A stretch of 64,000 bases of DNA from an uncultured Enterobacteriaceae bacterium (GTDB taxonomy: Bacteria > Pseudomonadota > Gammaproteobacteria > Enterobacterales > Enterobacteriaceae), in contig CAKZHC010000050.1 in NCBI GenBank assembly GCA_936920625.1, forward strand, positions 25,476-89,475, written 5' to 3'. The notes beneath the pieces are model-generated. The model did no database searches, had not been told where the DNA came from, and was given only the letters and a program-made list of their open reading frames with translations. The translations under genes and the position numbers were made by a program. Shown piece after piece: positions 1 to 8,048 of this stretch. Each line of letters opens with the position of its first letter. Position 1 is the stretch's first letter.

Positions 1-827
1 AAGCTTATCCGCCAGCGGACTTTGAACTCTTCGAGGGCAATCCAGTTAAAATGGTTTCCTCGCATTCTGGGAAATTCATTTACAAAAGATACTCTCGGAA
101 CCATAAAGGCACTGGAAAAATGGTCAGCCTGATGCTCTGTCAGCTTGTCTCCGGTAACAATTCCCTCATGCAAAATAAGATGTCCTAATTCATGGCCGAT
201 GTCAGAACGAAACCGACAAACGCTGGATTTTGCGCTATTTCGGATCATGAGCGGACGTGCATTATTCACTGTAAATGCATCTACCTTGTCATCAACGTCC
301 GAAACATGTGCAATTACAATTCCAATACTTTCAACAAAGTTAACCATAGATGAAATGGGGCCGAGTCCCATACCCCAATAAAATCGGCATTTTTCAGCAA
401 TATGCTCAATGTCATCGTCATTGTTTACCGGAGATTGATGATTATCTGGCAGGTTCAATGGTGGAAAAATAACTTCCTGCTCAAGCATGCCAATAAACTC
501 ATCTAAAATCTCTGCACGAGCCAGAATACAATTCGTCAGCGCCTGCGTTCGTGAACGTCTGCTCCTGAAATGGCAGTTATCACTATCCATAGGCTGGCTG
601 CGGGGAGTGAAAAAGAAATCCTCTTCTACGTCTAAAATTTTAGCAAGCTGGGATATGTTACTGTCACCGGGAGGGTACCCTTTTTCTGATTTACTGATGA
701 ATTGTCTGGTGACGTTTAAAGCGGAAGCAACTTCCTCGCCTGACATACCATGAGCCAGACGAGCCAGTTTCAATCTGTCGCCACGATATTGTTTATCTGA
801 ATCAAACAGGCCCATTTCCTTCATCAT
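1..827 (-). CDS. XRE-family HTH / ImmA-IrrE metallopeptidase (partial, runs off left edge)
   Basis: I read this frame open from the ATG at 825-827 to the window edge, about 275 codons, so the C-terminus is missing. Residues roughly 15-70 form an XRE-type helix-turn-helix (GDRLKLARLAHGMS, then a recognition-helix-like NVTRQFISKSEKG). Residues 212-216 read HELGH, the zinc-binding HEXXH motif of ImmA/IrrE peptidases, followed by HEG and a downstream HQAD that could give further zinc ligands. Known HTH-ImmA proteins often cleave or relieve repressors of mobile elements. The gene lies downstream of and overlaps a 221-aa gene on the same strand by 26 bp, so the two are probably co-transcribed. An alternative start is the ATG at 813-815, directly behind an AAGGA. 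Family assignment is firm; the biological target is unknown. Confidence 0.85.
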   Translation of the reverse strand, partial: MMKEMGLFDSDKQYRGDRLKLARLAHGMSGEEVASALNVTRQFISKSEKGYPPGDSNISQLAKILDVEEDFFFTPRSQPMDSDNCHFRSRRSRTQALTNCILARAEILDEFIGMLEQEVIFPPLNLPDNHQSPVNNDDDIEHIAEKCRFYWGMGLGPISSMVNFVESIGIVIAHVSDVDDKVDAFTVNNARPLMIRNSAKSSVCRFRSDIGHELGHLILHEGIVTGDKLTEHQADHFSSAFMVPRVSFVNEFPRMRGNHFNWIALEEFKVRWRIS

Positions 828-1467
828 TTTGGTTCTTATCGTCTTTGGTACGGCGTTGTAATTCAGTTGCCGGTGTTTTAACAGGTGCCGGCCGATATGC
901 CGTATCAACAGGCTGAATTGGCGTGGTAACACTTGGTTGTAGTTCGTACCTGCTCACCAGCTGGTGGGCAGGGTCAAAACCAGCCAGTGTCAAAATCCAT
1001 GTTGGTGGTTGTTCATTGATATCGCCAGCAGGATAAAACTTATGAGCACATATTCTCCAAACGATAGTTGTAGCTGGAGTGCTGTTTTCCTGTTCAAACA
1101 TTAAATTCAGCTGTCCTGAATCAGTACCACTCTGTGACAGACGGTGAGTTTTTTTCAGCTTATCAGGATTATCCGTTACAAATTTCATAGCAATACCATT
1201 TAACGTGAAAACGAAATCCATCTCATTCTTGATCATGTTAAGTCTAGGAATCTCTTTTTCATGCTGAATTAAATAATTTCTCACCCATCCATAAGCCCGA
1301 CATCCTGTAGACCAACCGTCGTCAAGTTTATGTCTGTTCTGCCAAAGGTCATCCAACACATCAGAGATAGCCTGTAGCAACTTATTTACAGAGGGCTTAT
1401 CAAGCGCTGGCTCAATATCATAACAAGGTTTTAAAGTTGAAGGTTCCTTCACTGTCTTTTCGTCCAT
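802..1467 (-). CDS. Conserved-looking hypothetical protein paired with HTH-ImmA gene
   Basis: A 221-aa soluble protein with no signal peptide or membrane segment. The middle part (about residues 85-180) has a regular alternating pattern suggesting a beta-rich domain, including FTLNGIAMKF and TWILTLAGFD. The last 40 residues are proline-rich, then charged and probably disordered. It overlaps the start of the downstream XRE/ImmA-IrrE gene, which implies translational coupling and a shared function. I do not recognise a named family. The pairing of an uncharacterised protein with an HTH-ImmA protein resembles two-gene modules seen on mobile elements; that resemblance is recalled, not tested. The ATG at 1465-1467 is the first in frame; the upstream 100 bases are AT-rich and could hold the promoter. 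Confidence 0.65.
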   Translation of the reverse strand: MDEKTVKEPSTLKPCYDIEPALDKPSVNKLLQAISDVLDDLWQNRHKLDDGWSTGCRAYGWVRNYLIQHEKEIPRLNMIKNEMDFVFTLNGIAMKFVTDNPDKLKKTHRLSQSGTDSGQLNLMFEQENSTPATTIVWRICAHKFYPAGDINEQPPTWILTLAGFDPAHQLVSRYELQPSVTTPIQPVDTAYRPAPVKTPATELQRRTKDDKNQNDEGNGPV

Positions 1468-1571
1468 TTGACAACTGAGTAACCCTATCTTTTCGCTTTT
1501 ATTTTATTTTGTCAACCTGAAGCGACGGATTTGTTTACATTTTACTCATTTTTGCCAGCCTGATCAGATGC

Positions 1572-1817
1572 TCAGTATAAAGTGCTGTAAGTGGGTAATG
1601 TTTCGGAACTCAGATGAAGGTTGATCATGGCGAGTGGAACACAAGTGCGCCGGGGGTGAATTGAGTAGTCTTCACCTGCCGCTGCTTCACAGCCACAGGT
1701 AAAAACATTTGATTTTTTTAGGTGTGAATGCCTGATTTTAGCCACATCATGCAAGGTGGATCCTGCTATTCCCCAACAGTCAGGAATCATAAAGACAGCT
1801 CCGATTATTGTTTTCAC
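1572..1817 (-). CDS. Possible small ORF, 81 aa, unknown
   Basis: An open frame starting at GTG, product beginning MKTIIGAVFMIPDC, with four Cys in the central third. No family is recognised, no strong ribosome-binding site precedes the start, and the composition is not clearly coding. It sits between the HTH-ImmA unit and a 39-aa ORF on the same strand. It may be a spurious frame or a remnant in a decayed mobile region. Confidence 0.2.
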   Translation of the reverse strand: MKTIIGAVFMIPDCWGIAGSTLHDVAKIRHSHLKKSNVFTCGCEAAAGEDYSIHPRRTCVPLAMINLHLSSETLPTYSTLY

Positions 1818-1856
1818 CCTGAGCCTGCAAAATACACAGGAGTGCAGACAACCCTA

Positions 1857-1976
1857 TTAGTGGTGTTCTGTCTGGCAACAGCAGGGCTCAGAATGAAATA
1901 ACTCCTGCTGACGCAGATTTTCCTGCGCCAGAAGTTCGATAAGACGCCAGAATTTTACTGGTGACATATTTTTCAT
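1857..1976 (-). CDS. Possible 39-aa small protein
   Basis: A short ORF, MKNMSPVKFWRLIELLAQEN followed by a Gln/Glu-rich stretch and a CCC-containing tail. It has a plausible ribosome-binding site (GGAG about 8 bases before the ATG). The first 28 residues look like one amphipathic helix. No family is recognised. The good ribosome-binding site and helical start make it more credible than the ORF downstream, but it could still be chance. Confidence 0.35.
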   Translation of the reverse strand: MKNMSPVKFWRLIELLAQENLRQQELFHSEPCCCQTEHH

Positions 1977-2140
1977 AACGGTTACTCCAATTATGAAAAT
2001 GATTTTTGGCAGAGAATGTAAGAGTTGCACAAAGAATTTTGATATGGATCAACTAGTTGTGTGAAAAATTTTTATATATTCACTTCATTTTATGATATTT
2101 AAAGTGTCCATATGGAAAGAAGCATATAGAAAGGGAAAGC

Positions 2141-3067
2141 ATGATATTTTTGTTAAAAGATTATGACAGCAACGAAATTATTGAAATTTCAGACTGGGAT
2201 CAAGTGACCTCAAGACCCAACTTTATGAAAGATGTTGATTTGAAAGATCAGCATCTCCAAAAAATAATCGGTAGTTATAACTTAAAAGATGCACGTACCT
2301 GCGGAATAAAAAGTTGCCATACAGGGCACAATAAAGGATATATTGTAGTCACAGAATGTGGTATGGAAACAAACATAGGTAATTGTTGTGGTAAAAAATA
2401 CTTTAAAATTAAATTCGAGGATTTAACCAAAATATTTTCAAAAAACTTAGATCATGAAAAAAGAAAACTTTCGCTGCATAATGCCAAGTCTAAAATTCCA
2501 GAGTGGCGACAAAAAGCTGACATTCTCAAATCAGGAGAACAAAATATTAACTGGGCAATAGAACTAATCCGGGGCATAAAAGATCAGTCAGTAGTAGGTC
2601 ATTTTGCCAGTACAGAACTGAAACGTATGGCAGCGGTACCAACTAATATTGTGACTACTGCTCGACATGCAACTCAAAGAGAATCCGATATACAAGAGCT
2701 GTTTGATAAAAGATACCCCGTGGCAGAAAGGACAGAAATTGATATTATCGGGATAATTGAACATATTGATTGCCTTCTTCCGCAAAATGATCTCCGCCAG
2801 ATATTTTATGTGTCGGTAACTCGTGTACTGAAAGCACTTGCTAAAAGTGAGCCAGCATTAATGTCAAGCCCTAAAATGATAAATCTGTTATCTAAGGTAA
2901 ATAATATTGAATCGAATCTTGAATATGCTTCAGAGCGTTTAGATATTGCTCGTAAATTTTTGGTGAAGGAAAACCTCAAGCCTCTCTATAATAAAATGAA
3001 AGACATGGATACTGTCAGCTCCGCAGACTTAGAACGATATTTATTTTTCATTAATTCTCTTCAATGA
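2141..3067 (+). CDS. Hypothetical protein with N-terminal Cys/His cluster
   Basis: A 308-aa protein with an AT-rich gene unlike the backbone genes. Residues about 54-84 contain a putative metal-binding cluster: CGIKSCHTGH, then TECG, then NIGNCCGKKYF. This could be a zinc finger of the C-x4-C-H type with a second C-C pair. The remaining 220 residues are helical and charged, with no membrane segments and no recognised catalytic motif. Upstream is an AT-rich 160-bp spacer; an AAAGGGAAAGC precedes the ATG and acts as ribosome-binding site. It is convergent with the decayed Panacea locus. Composition and company suggest a mobile-element cargo gene. Function unknown. Confidence 0.7.
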   Translation: MIFLLKDYDSNEIIEISDWDQVTSRPNFMKDVDLKDQHLQKIIGSYNLKDARTCGIKSCHTGHNKGYIVVTECGMETNIGNCCGKKYFKIKFEDLTKIFSKNLDHEKRKLSLHNAKSKIPEWRQKADILKSGEQNINWAIELIRGIKDQSVVGHFASTELKRMAAVPTNIVTTARHATQRESDIQELFDKRYPVAERTEIDIIGIIEHIDCLLPQNDLRQIFYVSVTRVLKALAKSEPALMSSPKMINLLSKVNNIESNLEYASERLDIARKFLVKENLKPLYNKMKDMDTVSSADLERYLFFINSLQ

Positions 3068-3078
3068 TTTTTATTTCA

Positions 3079-3354
3079 TCAAAAAGCTTTGCCCACACGG
3101 CAAAAATTCTCAGGGAAGTAAGATATCAATCCAGCGCTAAAAGTACTCAAATTTGTCAGTATCGTCCCAGATTCCATGAATGAGACTATAGCCTTGTCAG
3201 AATTTGTATTAGATTAATTTAACTGTATATAGTAGTTGATGTAGATCTGGTCTTCAGGTATTTCCTTTGGAATTGATTAGGGCCTGTTAGCATCCAGAAT
3301 AGTGTCTTTGGTATCACTCTTATCGGTATCTTTAATAACATCCTGATCAGTCAT
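3079..3354 (-). pseudogene. Decayed ORF downstream of the Panacea remnant
   Basis: An AAGGA then ATG at 3352-3354 opens a frame MTDQDVIKDTDKSDTKDTIL that stops at TAA (3277-3279). It continues in the same frame with coding-like segments (IPKEIPEDQIYINYYIQLN, then another stop) to about 3079. A neighbouring frame also reads coherently (WDDTDKFEYF), so there may be indels as well as stops. It follows the Panacea remnant in the same orientation and could be its partner gene, for example a toxin. The identity is inference. Confidence 0.3.
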
Positions 3355-3389
3355 TACTGAATATCCTTGTTCTGACGTTTTATAAATTC

Positions 3390-3853
3390 TTATTCTATCC
3401 TGTCACACATCAGATCATTACTGGTGACATCACCTTCTTTTTTGTCTTGTACCACGCCGTACAGGGTTCGTGGGTCATATAGGAAAGTTGTGTAGTTTTC
3501 GGATGACTATGGACTGAACGGATTTTATCAATCATATGTCTTTTGTCAGAAGGAGGCACTTTGGGGCTAACAATATGGCGAGAATCTTTTATTTTTACTA
3601 TTTCATTGATTAGTGATGTTATTGGGTATTATCCATAGCTTATGACTTTACGATAGACCGACGAAAAAGTAGGCCCGTATTTTCATGTTAAAAAAACCAT
3701 TAACGATAAGCGGAGAATCGTAGAGTTTCAGATGCCATGATTGTGCATAGAAACATCAGTTTTTTGCAGCTTAATGGGCGTCAGGTCTGGCAGACCGCCA
3801 CTTACAAAGTTTTCAATAAAAGCATTCACTATTGCAATATCTGAATAGGCCAC
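3390..3853 (-). pseudogene. Panacea-domain (DUF4065 / SocA-like) antitoxin remnant
   Basis: From a GTG at 3851-3853 the frame reads AYSDIAIVNAFIENF and then LPDLTPIKLQK, the characteristic opening of Panacea/DUF4065 proteins. It then breaks. A second frame continues with FYAQSWHLKLYDSPLI, and further on LSYMTHEP and a KTKK..GDV..NDLM block reproduce the C-terminal family motifs. Several frame changes and stops separate these blocks and the central part is scrambled, so the gene is dead. Panacea proteins are known as promiscuous antitoxins in toxin-antitoxin loci and as phage-associated proteins. A truncated XRE reading frame lies immediately upstream and overlaps the start. Confidence 0.7.
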
Positions 3854-3996
3854 CGTGACCCTGCCTCAAAGTGGTCTATTGCACCCTGAGCCACACCCAT
3901 CTGCGAGGCGAGTTCTTGCTGGGTCCACCCCCGAAGTTTGAGCGCTGCTTTCATCCGCTGCTGGAAGGGATCGGAAAATGATGGTTTATCAGACAT
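3829..3996 (-). pseudogene. Truncated XRE-type helix-turn-helix protein
   Basis: A 55-codon frame, MSDKPSFSDPFQQRM and then LKLRGWTQQELASQMGV, a clear XRE HTH. It ends after only one recognition-helix region (GVAQGAIDHFEAGSRW) because the frame runs into a different sequence and stops. Members of this family are usually longer, with the remaining HTH helices after the GSRWP segment. The 3' end overlaps the start of the Panacea remnant, so a deletion probably fused the two genes. As it stands it lacks half the DNA-binding domain. Confidence 0.6.
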
Positions 3997-4215
3997 AAAT
4001 TTTCCCTGTTGAAATTTGATGATTACGAAGGGTGACAGATGAGTATGAATGGAAGAACGTTAAGTGAATAAGAAACTTCATATTGAAGTTTCTTATTTCT
4101 AGAAAACAAACAAATGTTGTCTGATTTATAATGATATTTTTGAACATAATATAAGTATATTATTTGACCTGTAATTAATAATTAATTCAATAAAATTAGC
4201 ATGCTATATCAAAGA

Positions 4216-4902
4216 TTATAAGGTACGACACAAGCACCAGATTTGTATGCTGGCCGCACCTGCCTGCATGATAAGACGGCTTAATTCGGTGATGGTGCTG
4301 CCGGTTGTTACCACATCATCGAAAAGCGCGATATGACAACCTCTCACATCGATATCGAGGCGGAAGGCACCACGCAGGTTACGTCGCCTTGCAGCCGCAT
4401 TTTGCAGATGCTGCACTTTGCCCGCCCGGATACGTCGTATTCCGCCAGAATGCCAGTCAGCCCCAGTCCATCTGGAGAGTATTTTGGCCATTGTATTGAG
4501 CTGATTGTACCCCCGTTGCCACGCACGCCAGCGATGGAGAGGAACAGTCAGCAAAAGATCGGGCTGGCACAGATATTGTTCACGGCGTGCTGTCAGCCAG
4601 GCTAACAGCATTAACCTCGCCAGCATTCTGGCACGTGCTGTACTCCGGGCAAATTTAAGCCGCAGTACCTGATCCCGCAAAGGAGCAAGGTAGCCGGTCA
4701 CAAATATCAGCCGCTGCCATGGAGGGTCTTGTTTCAGGCAACGGCCACAATCCTGTTTGGTGTTATAAGCCGGCAAGCCGCATCGCGGGCATATCTTGCG
4801 CGCCCTGGGGAGCAGTTTTATACAGGCGCTACAGATGCCATGTTGTGGCAGTCGTAGCGGCATGTGGCATAGACAGCAGCAAACAGGGATTGTCAGCATC
4901 AT
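4216..4902 (-). CDS. gntX: GntX / ComF-family protein (phosphoribosyltransferase-like)
   Basis: 228 aa, full length for the family (E. coli GntX about 227). An N-terminal four-Cys zinc-ribbon-like region (CCCLCHMPL, CSACIKLL, CPRCGL, CGRC) is followed by a PRTase-like fold. The PRPP-binding-type loop appears as ALFDDVVTTGSTITE near the C-terminus. The family takes part in use of external DNA as nutrient in E. coli and in competence (ComF) elsewhere; the exact reaction is not settled. In E. coli it sits beside bioH, which is not visible here. An MM start at 4897-4902 leaves two possible initiators. Confidence 0.92.
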   Translation of the reverse strand: MMLTIPVCCCLCHMPLRLPQHGICSACIKLLPRARKICPRCGLPAYNTKQDCGRCLKQDPPWQRLIFVTGYLAPLRDQVLRLKFARSTARARMLARLMLLAWLTARREQYLCQPDLLLTVPLHRWRAWQRGYNQLNTMAKILSRWTGADWHSGGIRRIRAGKVQHLQNAAARRRNLRGAFRLDIDVRGCHIALFDDVVTTGSTITELSRLIMQAGAASIQIWCLCRTL

Positions 4903-5354
4903 CCGGTCTCACACAAGAAATTACATCGGGGTCTGATAATACCTTTCATAACGCATGGTTAAGTGGAGGTTTTCCAGAATTTGCGGCGTTGTACGACTGC
5001 CGGGTGAGATATGAAAGTGTGGTCCGGCATTTCTTTACGATTGGGGATCGCATTCTGGTTTACATCTGGTTGGTTTGGATCACGCGAGTCATCGAGCGTT
5101 GTAATGTCTTTATTTAGGAAAGATTTATTCAGAAAATGTGTGGTAAAGTAAAAAATGTGATGTAAAGTAAATTTTTGTTTAGATTGTATTGAAATAGTTG
5201 GTAACGCTTTCCGTTATAGTGACTCTTGTAACCGGAACGATATGGGTGCCGGGGCGGCGGGGTTGGTGTGTTTTTTATCGTATCTCGAGGATCTTTTACG
5301 CGAGATATCAGGCTACTCCGCATGGAGATTACTCTTTATCAGGAGCATCGTGTT
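4903..5354. other. Intergenic region where bioH is expected
   Basis: About 450 bases with no gene that I can support. In E. coli-type genomes bioH lies divergently next to gntX; no bioH motif (GWG..., GxSxGG) is readable on either strand. It contains a near-perfect direct repeat at 5133-5170 and a G/C-rich patch at about 5240-5270, just ahead of the DUF1471 gene. Confidence 0.5.
5133..5170. repeat. Tandem near-identical 18-20 bp direct repeat
   Basis: Two adjacent copies of an AT-rich unit, AAAATGTGTGGTAAAGTA (5133-5150) and AAAAATGTGATGTAAAGTAA (5151-5170). It lies about 185 bp before the DUF1471 start and could be a pair of regulator half-sites or simple slippage. Confidence 0.5.
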
Positions 5355-5621
5355 ATGAAACTATTTAAAACCATTACCCTCACTGCAATAGCAAGTGCCA
5401 TATCTTTTAGTGCGTTAGCAGCCAAAGAGATAACCAGTGAGCAGGCTGAATCAATGGATTTAGTTCTAATCGGCATTATTGACACAAATTCAGCTTTAAA
5501 CTTATTAGATACAAAACTCCAGCTCTCGAAGAAAGTGGATGCGGAAGGTGGGAGATATTACGTTATTAATGGGGCATGGGAAAAAAGAGCTAACCATGTC
5601 ACAGCCGAGGTATACAAATAA
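5355..5621 (+). CDS. DUF1471 (YhcN/BhsA-type) periplasmic stress protein
   Basis: 88 aa. It has a clear Sec signal peptide (MKLFKTITLTAIASAISFSA, cleavage after ALA) and a mature domain with the DUF1471 pattern: EITSEQAESM near the N-terminus, a central LDTKLQLSKKVDAEGG, and an ending close to the family's TAEVYK. Relatives in E. coli (YhcN, BhsA, McbA, YahO) are small periplasmic proteins linked to acid, peroxide or biofilm stress. The ATG at 5355 is chosen because AGGAG lies about 10 bases upstream and the signal peptide starts there. It is a single gene followed by a terminator. Confidence 0.85.
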   Translation: MKLFKTITLTAIASAISFSALAAKEITSEQAESMDLVLIGIIDTNSALNLLDTKLQLSKKVDAEGGRYYVINGAWEKRANHVTAEVYK

Positions 5622-5689
5622 TTGAATGTTCCGGCGCTTTGCCTTTGACTGGCCGGTTTCCCATTTGATTACTAAATTATTGTTTAACA

Positions 5690-5710
5690 CCAGCATTGCT
5701 GGCGTTTTTT
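5690..5710 (+). terminator. Rho-independent terminator after the DUF1471 gene
   Basis: CCAGC/GCTGG stem with a 3-nt loop followed by CG and six T residues. It lies between the DUF1471 gene and the convergent tex gene. Confidence 0.7.
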
Positions 5711-5723
5711 GATGTTCCTCTCA

Positions 5724-8048
5724 TTAGCGCTTTCTGCTCAGTGCAGCAGTTAGCGCGTCGCTCATCACGCTATTCCCGGTTGACGTCTTATGCGGCTTTT
5801 CATGAGGCTTATTGATTGATTTTTGCTGAGTTTTGGGGCGTTGCGCGTGGTCACTAGGGTGGCAGCCCTTTTGATTCGGTTGTTCGTCAAGACGACGAGT
5901 CAGGGCAATTCGCTTACGTTGTAAATCAATACTCAGCACTTTAACCTGAACGATATCACCTGCTTTAACCACTTTGTGGGGATCGTCGACAAATTTGTCT
6001 GCCAGAGAAGAGATATGGACTAGGCCATCTTGGTGTACCCCAATATCGACAAATGCCCCGAAATTGGTAACGTTAGTGATAGTACCTTCAAGAATCATGC
6101 CCGGCTCAAGATCACTTATTGTGTCGATGCCATCAGTAAAACGTGCAGTTTTGAACTCCGGACGCGGATCGCGCCTTGGCTTTTCTAATGCCTTGATAAT
6201 GTCACTGATTGTTGGCAGGCCGAAGCGATCATCGGTAAAGTGAGCGGCATTCAGATTGCGCAGTGCACTGCCATTTCCCATGAGTTCTTTAAGTGTTTTG
6301 TGCGTAGCATGAAGAATGCGTTCAACAACCGGATAGGCTTCAGGATGAACTGTCGAGGCGTCCAGTGGATTGCTTCCACCGGAGATACGCAGAAAACCGG
6401 CACATTGTTCAAATGCTTTTATCCCCAGACGACTTACTTCCAGTAGCTGCTGGCGATGCTGGAAACGGCCATTTTGATCACGCCAGCTGACGATATTCTG
6501 AGCAATCATTTTGCTTAGGCCAGCCACTCGTGTCAGTAGCGCTACTGATGCAGTATTCAGATCAACTCCGACGGTATTGACACAATCTTCAACCACTGCA
6601 TCTAATCGCTTCGTCAGCTGGCTCTGACTGACATCATGCTGATACTGGCCTACACCAATCGACTTTGGATCAATTTTTACCAGTTCCGCAAGAGGATCCT
6701 GCAGACGACGGGCAATAGAAACTGCGCCACGAAGAGAAACATCGAGATCCGGAAACTCCAGCGCTGCCAGTTCAGAAGCAGAATAAACAGAAGCGCCTGC
6801 CTCGCTAATGATTACCTTTTGTGCCAGAACTTGTGGAAATTGTTTTTGTACATCAAGAAAAAAACGTTCAGTTTCCCGCGAAGCCGTGCCGTTACCTATT
6901 GCAACCAGCTCTACGCTATATTTTGTGCATAAATCGGCAACAATTCTGGCTGCTTTTGCTACCTGACCGGTATGAGGGTAGATAGTATCTGTTGCGACGA
7001 CTTTACCAGTGGGATCCGCCACCGCCACTTTGACACCTGTGCGCAGACCAGGGTCAAGACCCATCGTAGCGCGTTGCCCTGCTGGGGCTGCCATAAGCAG
7101 ATTATGCAAATTACGGGCGAAGACGTTAATGGCTTCATCTTCAGCACGCTCCCGCACCTTTGATATCATCTCGGTTTCCAAATGAAGCAGCACTTTAATA
7201 CGCCATGTCCAGCTAACTACGGCCAGACGCCATTTATCAGTCGGAGCGTCATTAAAATGCAGCTGGAGATGATTAATAATTATCAGTTCTCCCTGGCTTT
7301 GATGTGGTGGCTCGTCTAATTGGGGATCGGGATTAAGTGAGAGTTGCAATACACCCTCGTTGCGTCCGCGTAACATTGCAAGTGCACGGTGCGAGGGGAC
7401 GCGGGAAAGGGGTTCATGATGATCAAAATAGTCGCGAAATTTCTCGCCATCCTGCTCTTTACCCGGTATGACTTTTGCGACCAGATGAGCGTTTGCCCAA
7501 AGATAGCTTCGCACTTTCGCTAACAGCGCCGCATCTTCAGCAAACCGTTCCATAAGAATATAGCGTGCACCATCCAGTGCGGCTTTGCTGTCTGGAAATC
7601 CTTTATCAGCATCAACATAGTGTTGCGCCAGTTGTTCTGGCTGTTCCCCAGGATTCTGCCAGAGCTGAGTAGCAAGAGGTTCCAAACCAGCAGCAATTGC
7701 AATCTGCCCCCGTGTCCGGCGTTTTGGTTTATAGGGTAAATACAGATCTTCCAACTCAGTTTTACTGAGTGTAGTGTTGATAGCGTGAGCCAGCTCATCA
7801 CTCATTTTACCCTGTGCTTCAATAGCGCTGAGTATGGTTTGACGACGTTCGGACAGTTCGCGCAGATAGCACAGACGTGACTCAAGTTGCCGGAGCTGAG
7901 TATCATCCAGCCCTCCAGTCGCTTCTTTACGATAGCGTGCCACAAATGGCACAGTACTTCCCTCATTAAGCAGTCGGACGGCAGCCTCAACCTGCTCTGC
8001 TCTGACCTGTAATTCACCTGCAATTATACGGTTTAGTGACTCTGACAT
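5724..8048 (-). CDS. tex: Tex / YhgF transcription accessory RNA-binding protein
   Basis: 774 aa, full length for Tex. The N-terminal HTH-like segment is followed by the YqgF/RNase H-like core (MGLDPGLRTGVKVAVAD), helix-hairpin-helix repeats (VGVDLNTASVALLTRVAGL) and a C-terminal S1 domain from about residue 650 (GMILEGTITNVTNFGAFVDI). The tail after the S1 domain is rich in Gln, Lys and Pro. Tex binds nucleic acid through S1 and is a highly conserved transcription-associated factor. In relatives it follows greB directly on the same strand; here the urease island separates the two while their relative orientation is kept. Confidence 0.97.
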   Translation of the reverse strand: MSESLNRIIAGELQVRAEQVEAAVRLLNEGSTVPFVARYRKEATGGLDDTQLRQLESRLCYLRELSERRQTILSAIEAQGKMSDELAHAINTTLSKTELEDLYLPYKPKRRTRGQIAIAAGLEPLATQLWQNPGEQPEQLAQHYVDADKGFPDSKAALDGARYILMERFAEDAALLAKVRSYLWANAHLVAKVIPGKEQDGEKFRDYFDHHEPLSRVPSHRALAMLRGRNEGVLQLSLNPDPQLDEPPHQSQGELIIINHLQLHFNDAPTDKWRLAVVSWTWRIKVLLHLETEMISKVRERAEDEAINVFARNLHNLLMAAPAGQRATMGLDPGLRTGVKVAVADPTGKVVATDTIYPHTGQVAKAARIVADLCTKYSVELVAIGNGTASRETERFFLDVQKQFPQVLAQKVIISEAGASVYSASELAALEFPDLDVSLRGAVSIARRLQDPLAELVKIDPKSIGVGQYQHDVSQSQLTKRLDAVVEDCVNTVGVDLNTASVALLTRVAGLSKMIAQNIVSWRDQNGRFQHRQQLLEVSRLGIKAFEQCAGFLRISGGSNPLDASTVHPEAYPVVERILHATHKTLKELMGNGSALRNLNAAHFTDDRFGLPTISDIIKALEKPRRDPRPEFKTARFTDGIDTISDLEPGMILEGTITNVTNFGAFVDIGVHQDGLVHISSLADKFVDDPHKVVKAGDIVQVKVLSIDLQRKRIALTRRLDEQPNQKGCHPSDHAQRPKTQQKSINKPHEKPHKTSTGNSVMSDALTAALSRKR

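Noticed and set aside
1..6. AAGCTT (HindIII site) at the very first base
   Set aside because: It may mean the sequence starts at a cloning site, but one six-base site carries no biological information and no other cloning trace is seen.
4719..5117. 132-codon plus-strand frame, considered as a bioH remnant
   Set aside because: Its first part is antisense to gntX and the rest has no alpha/beta-hydrolase motif or resemblance to BioH.
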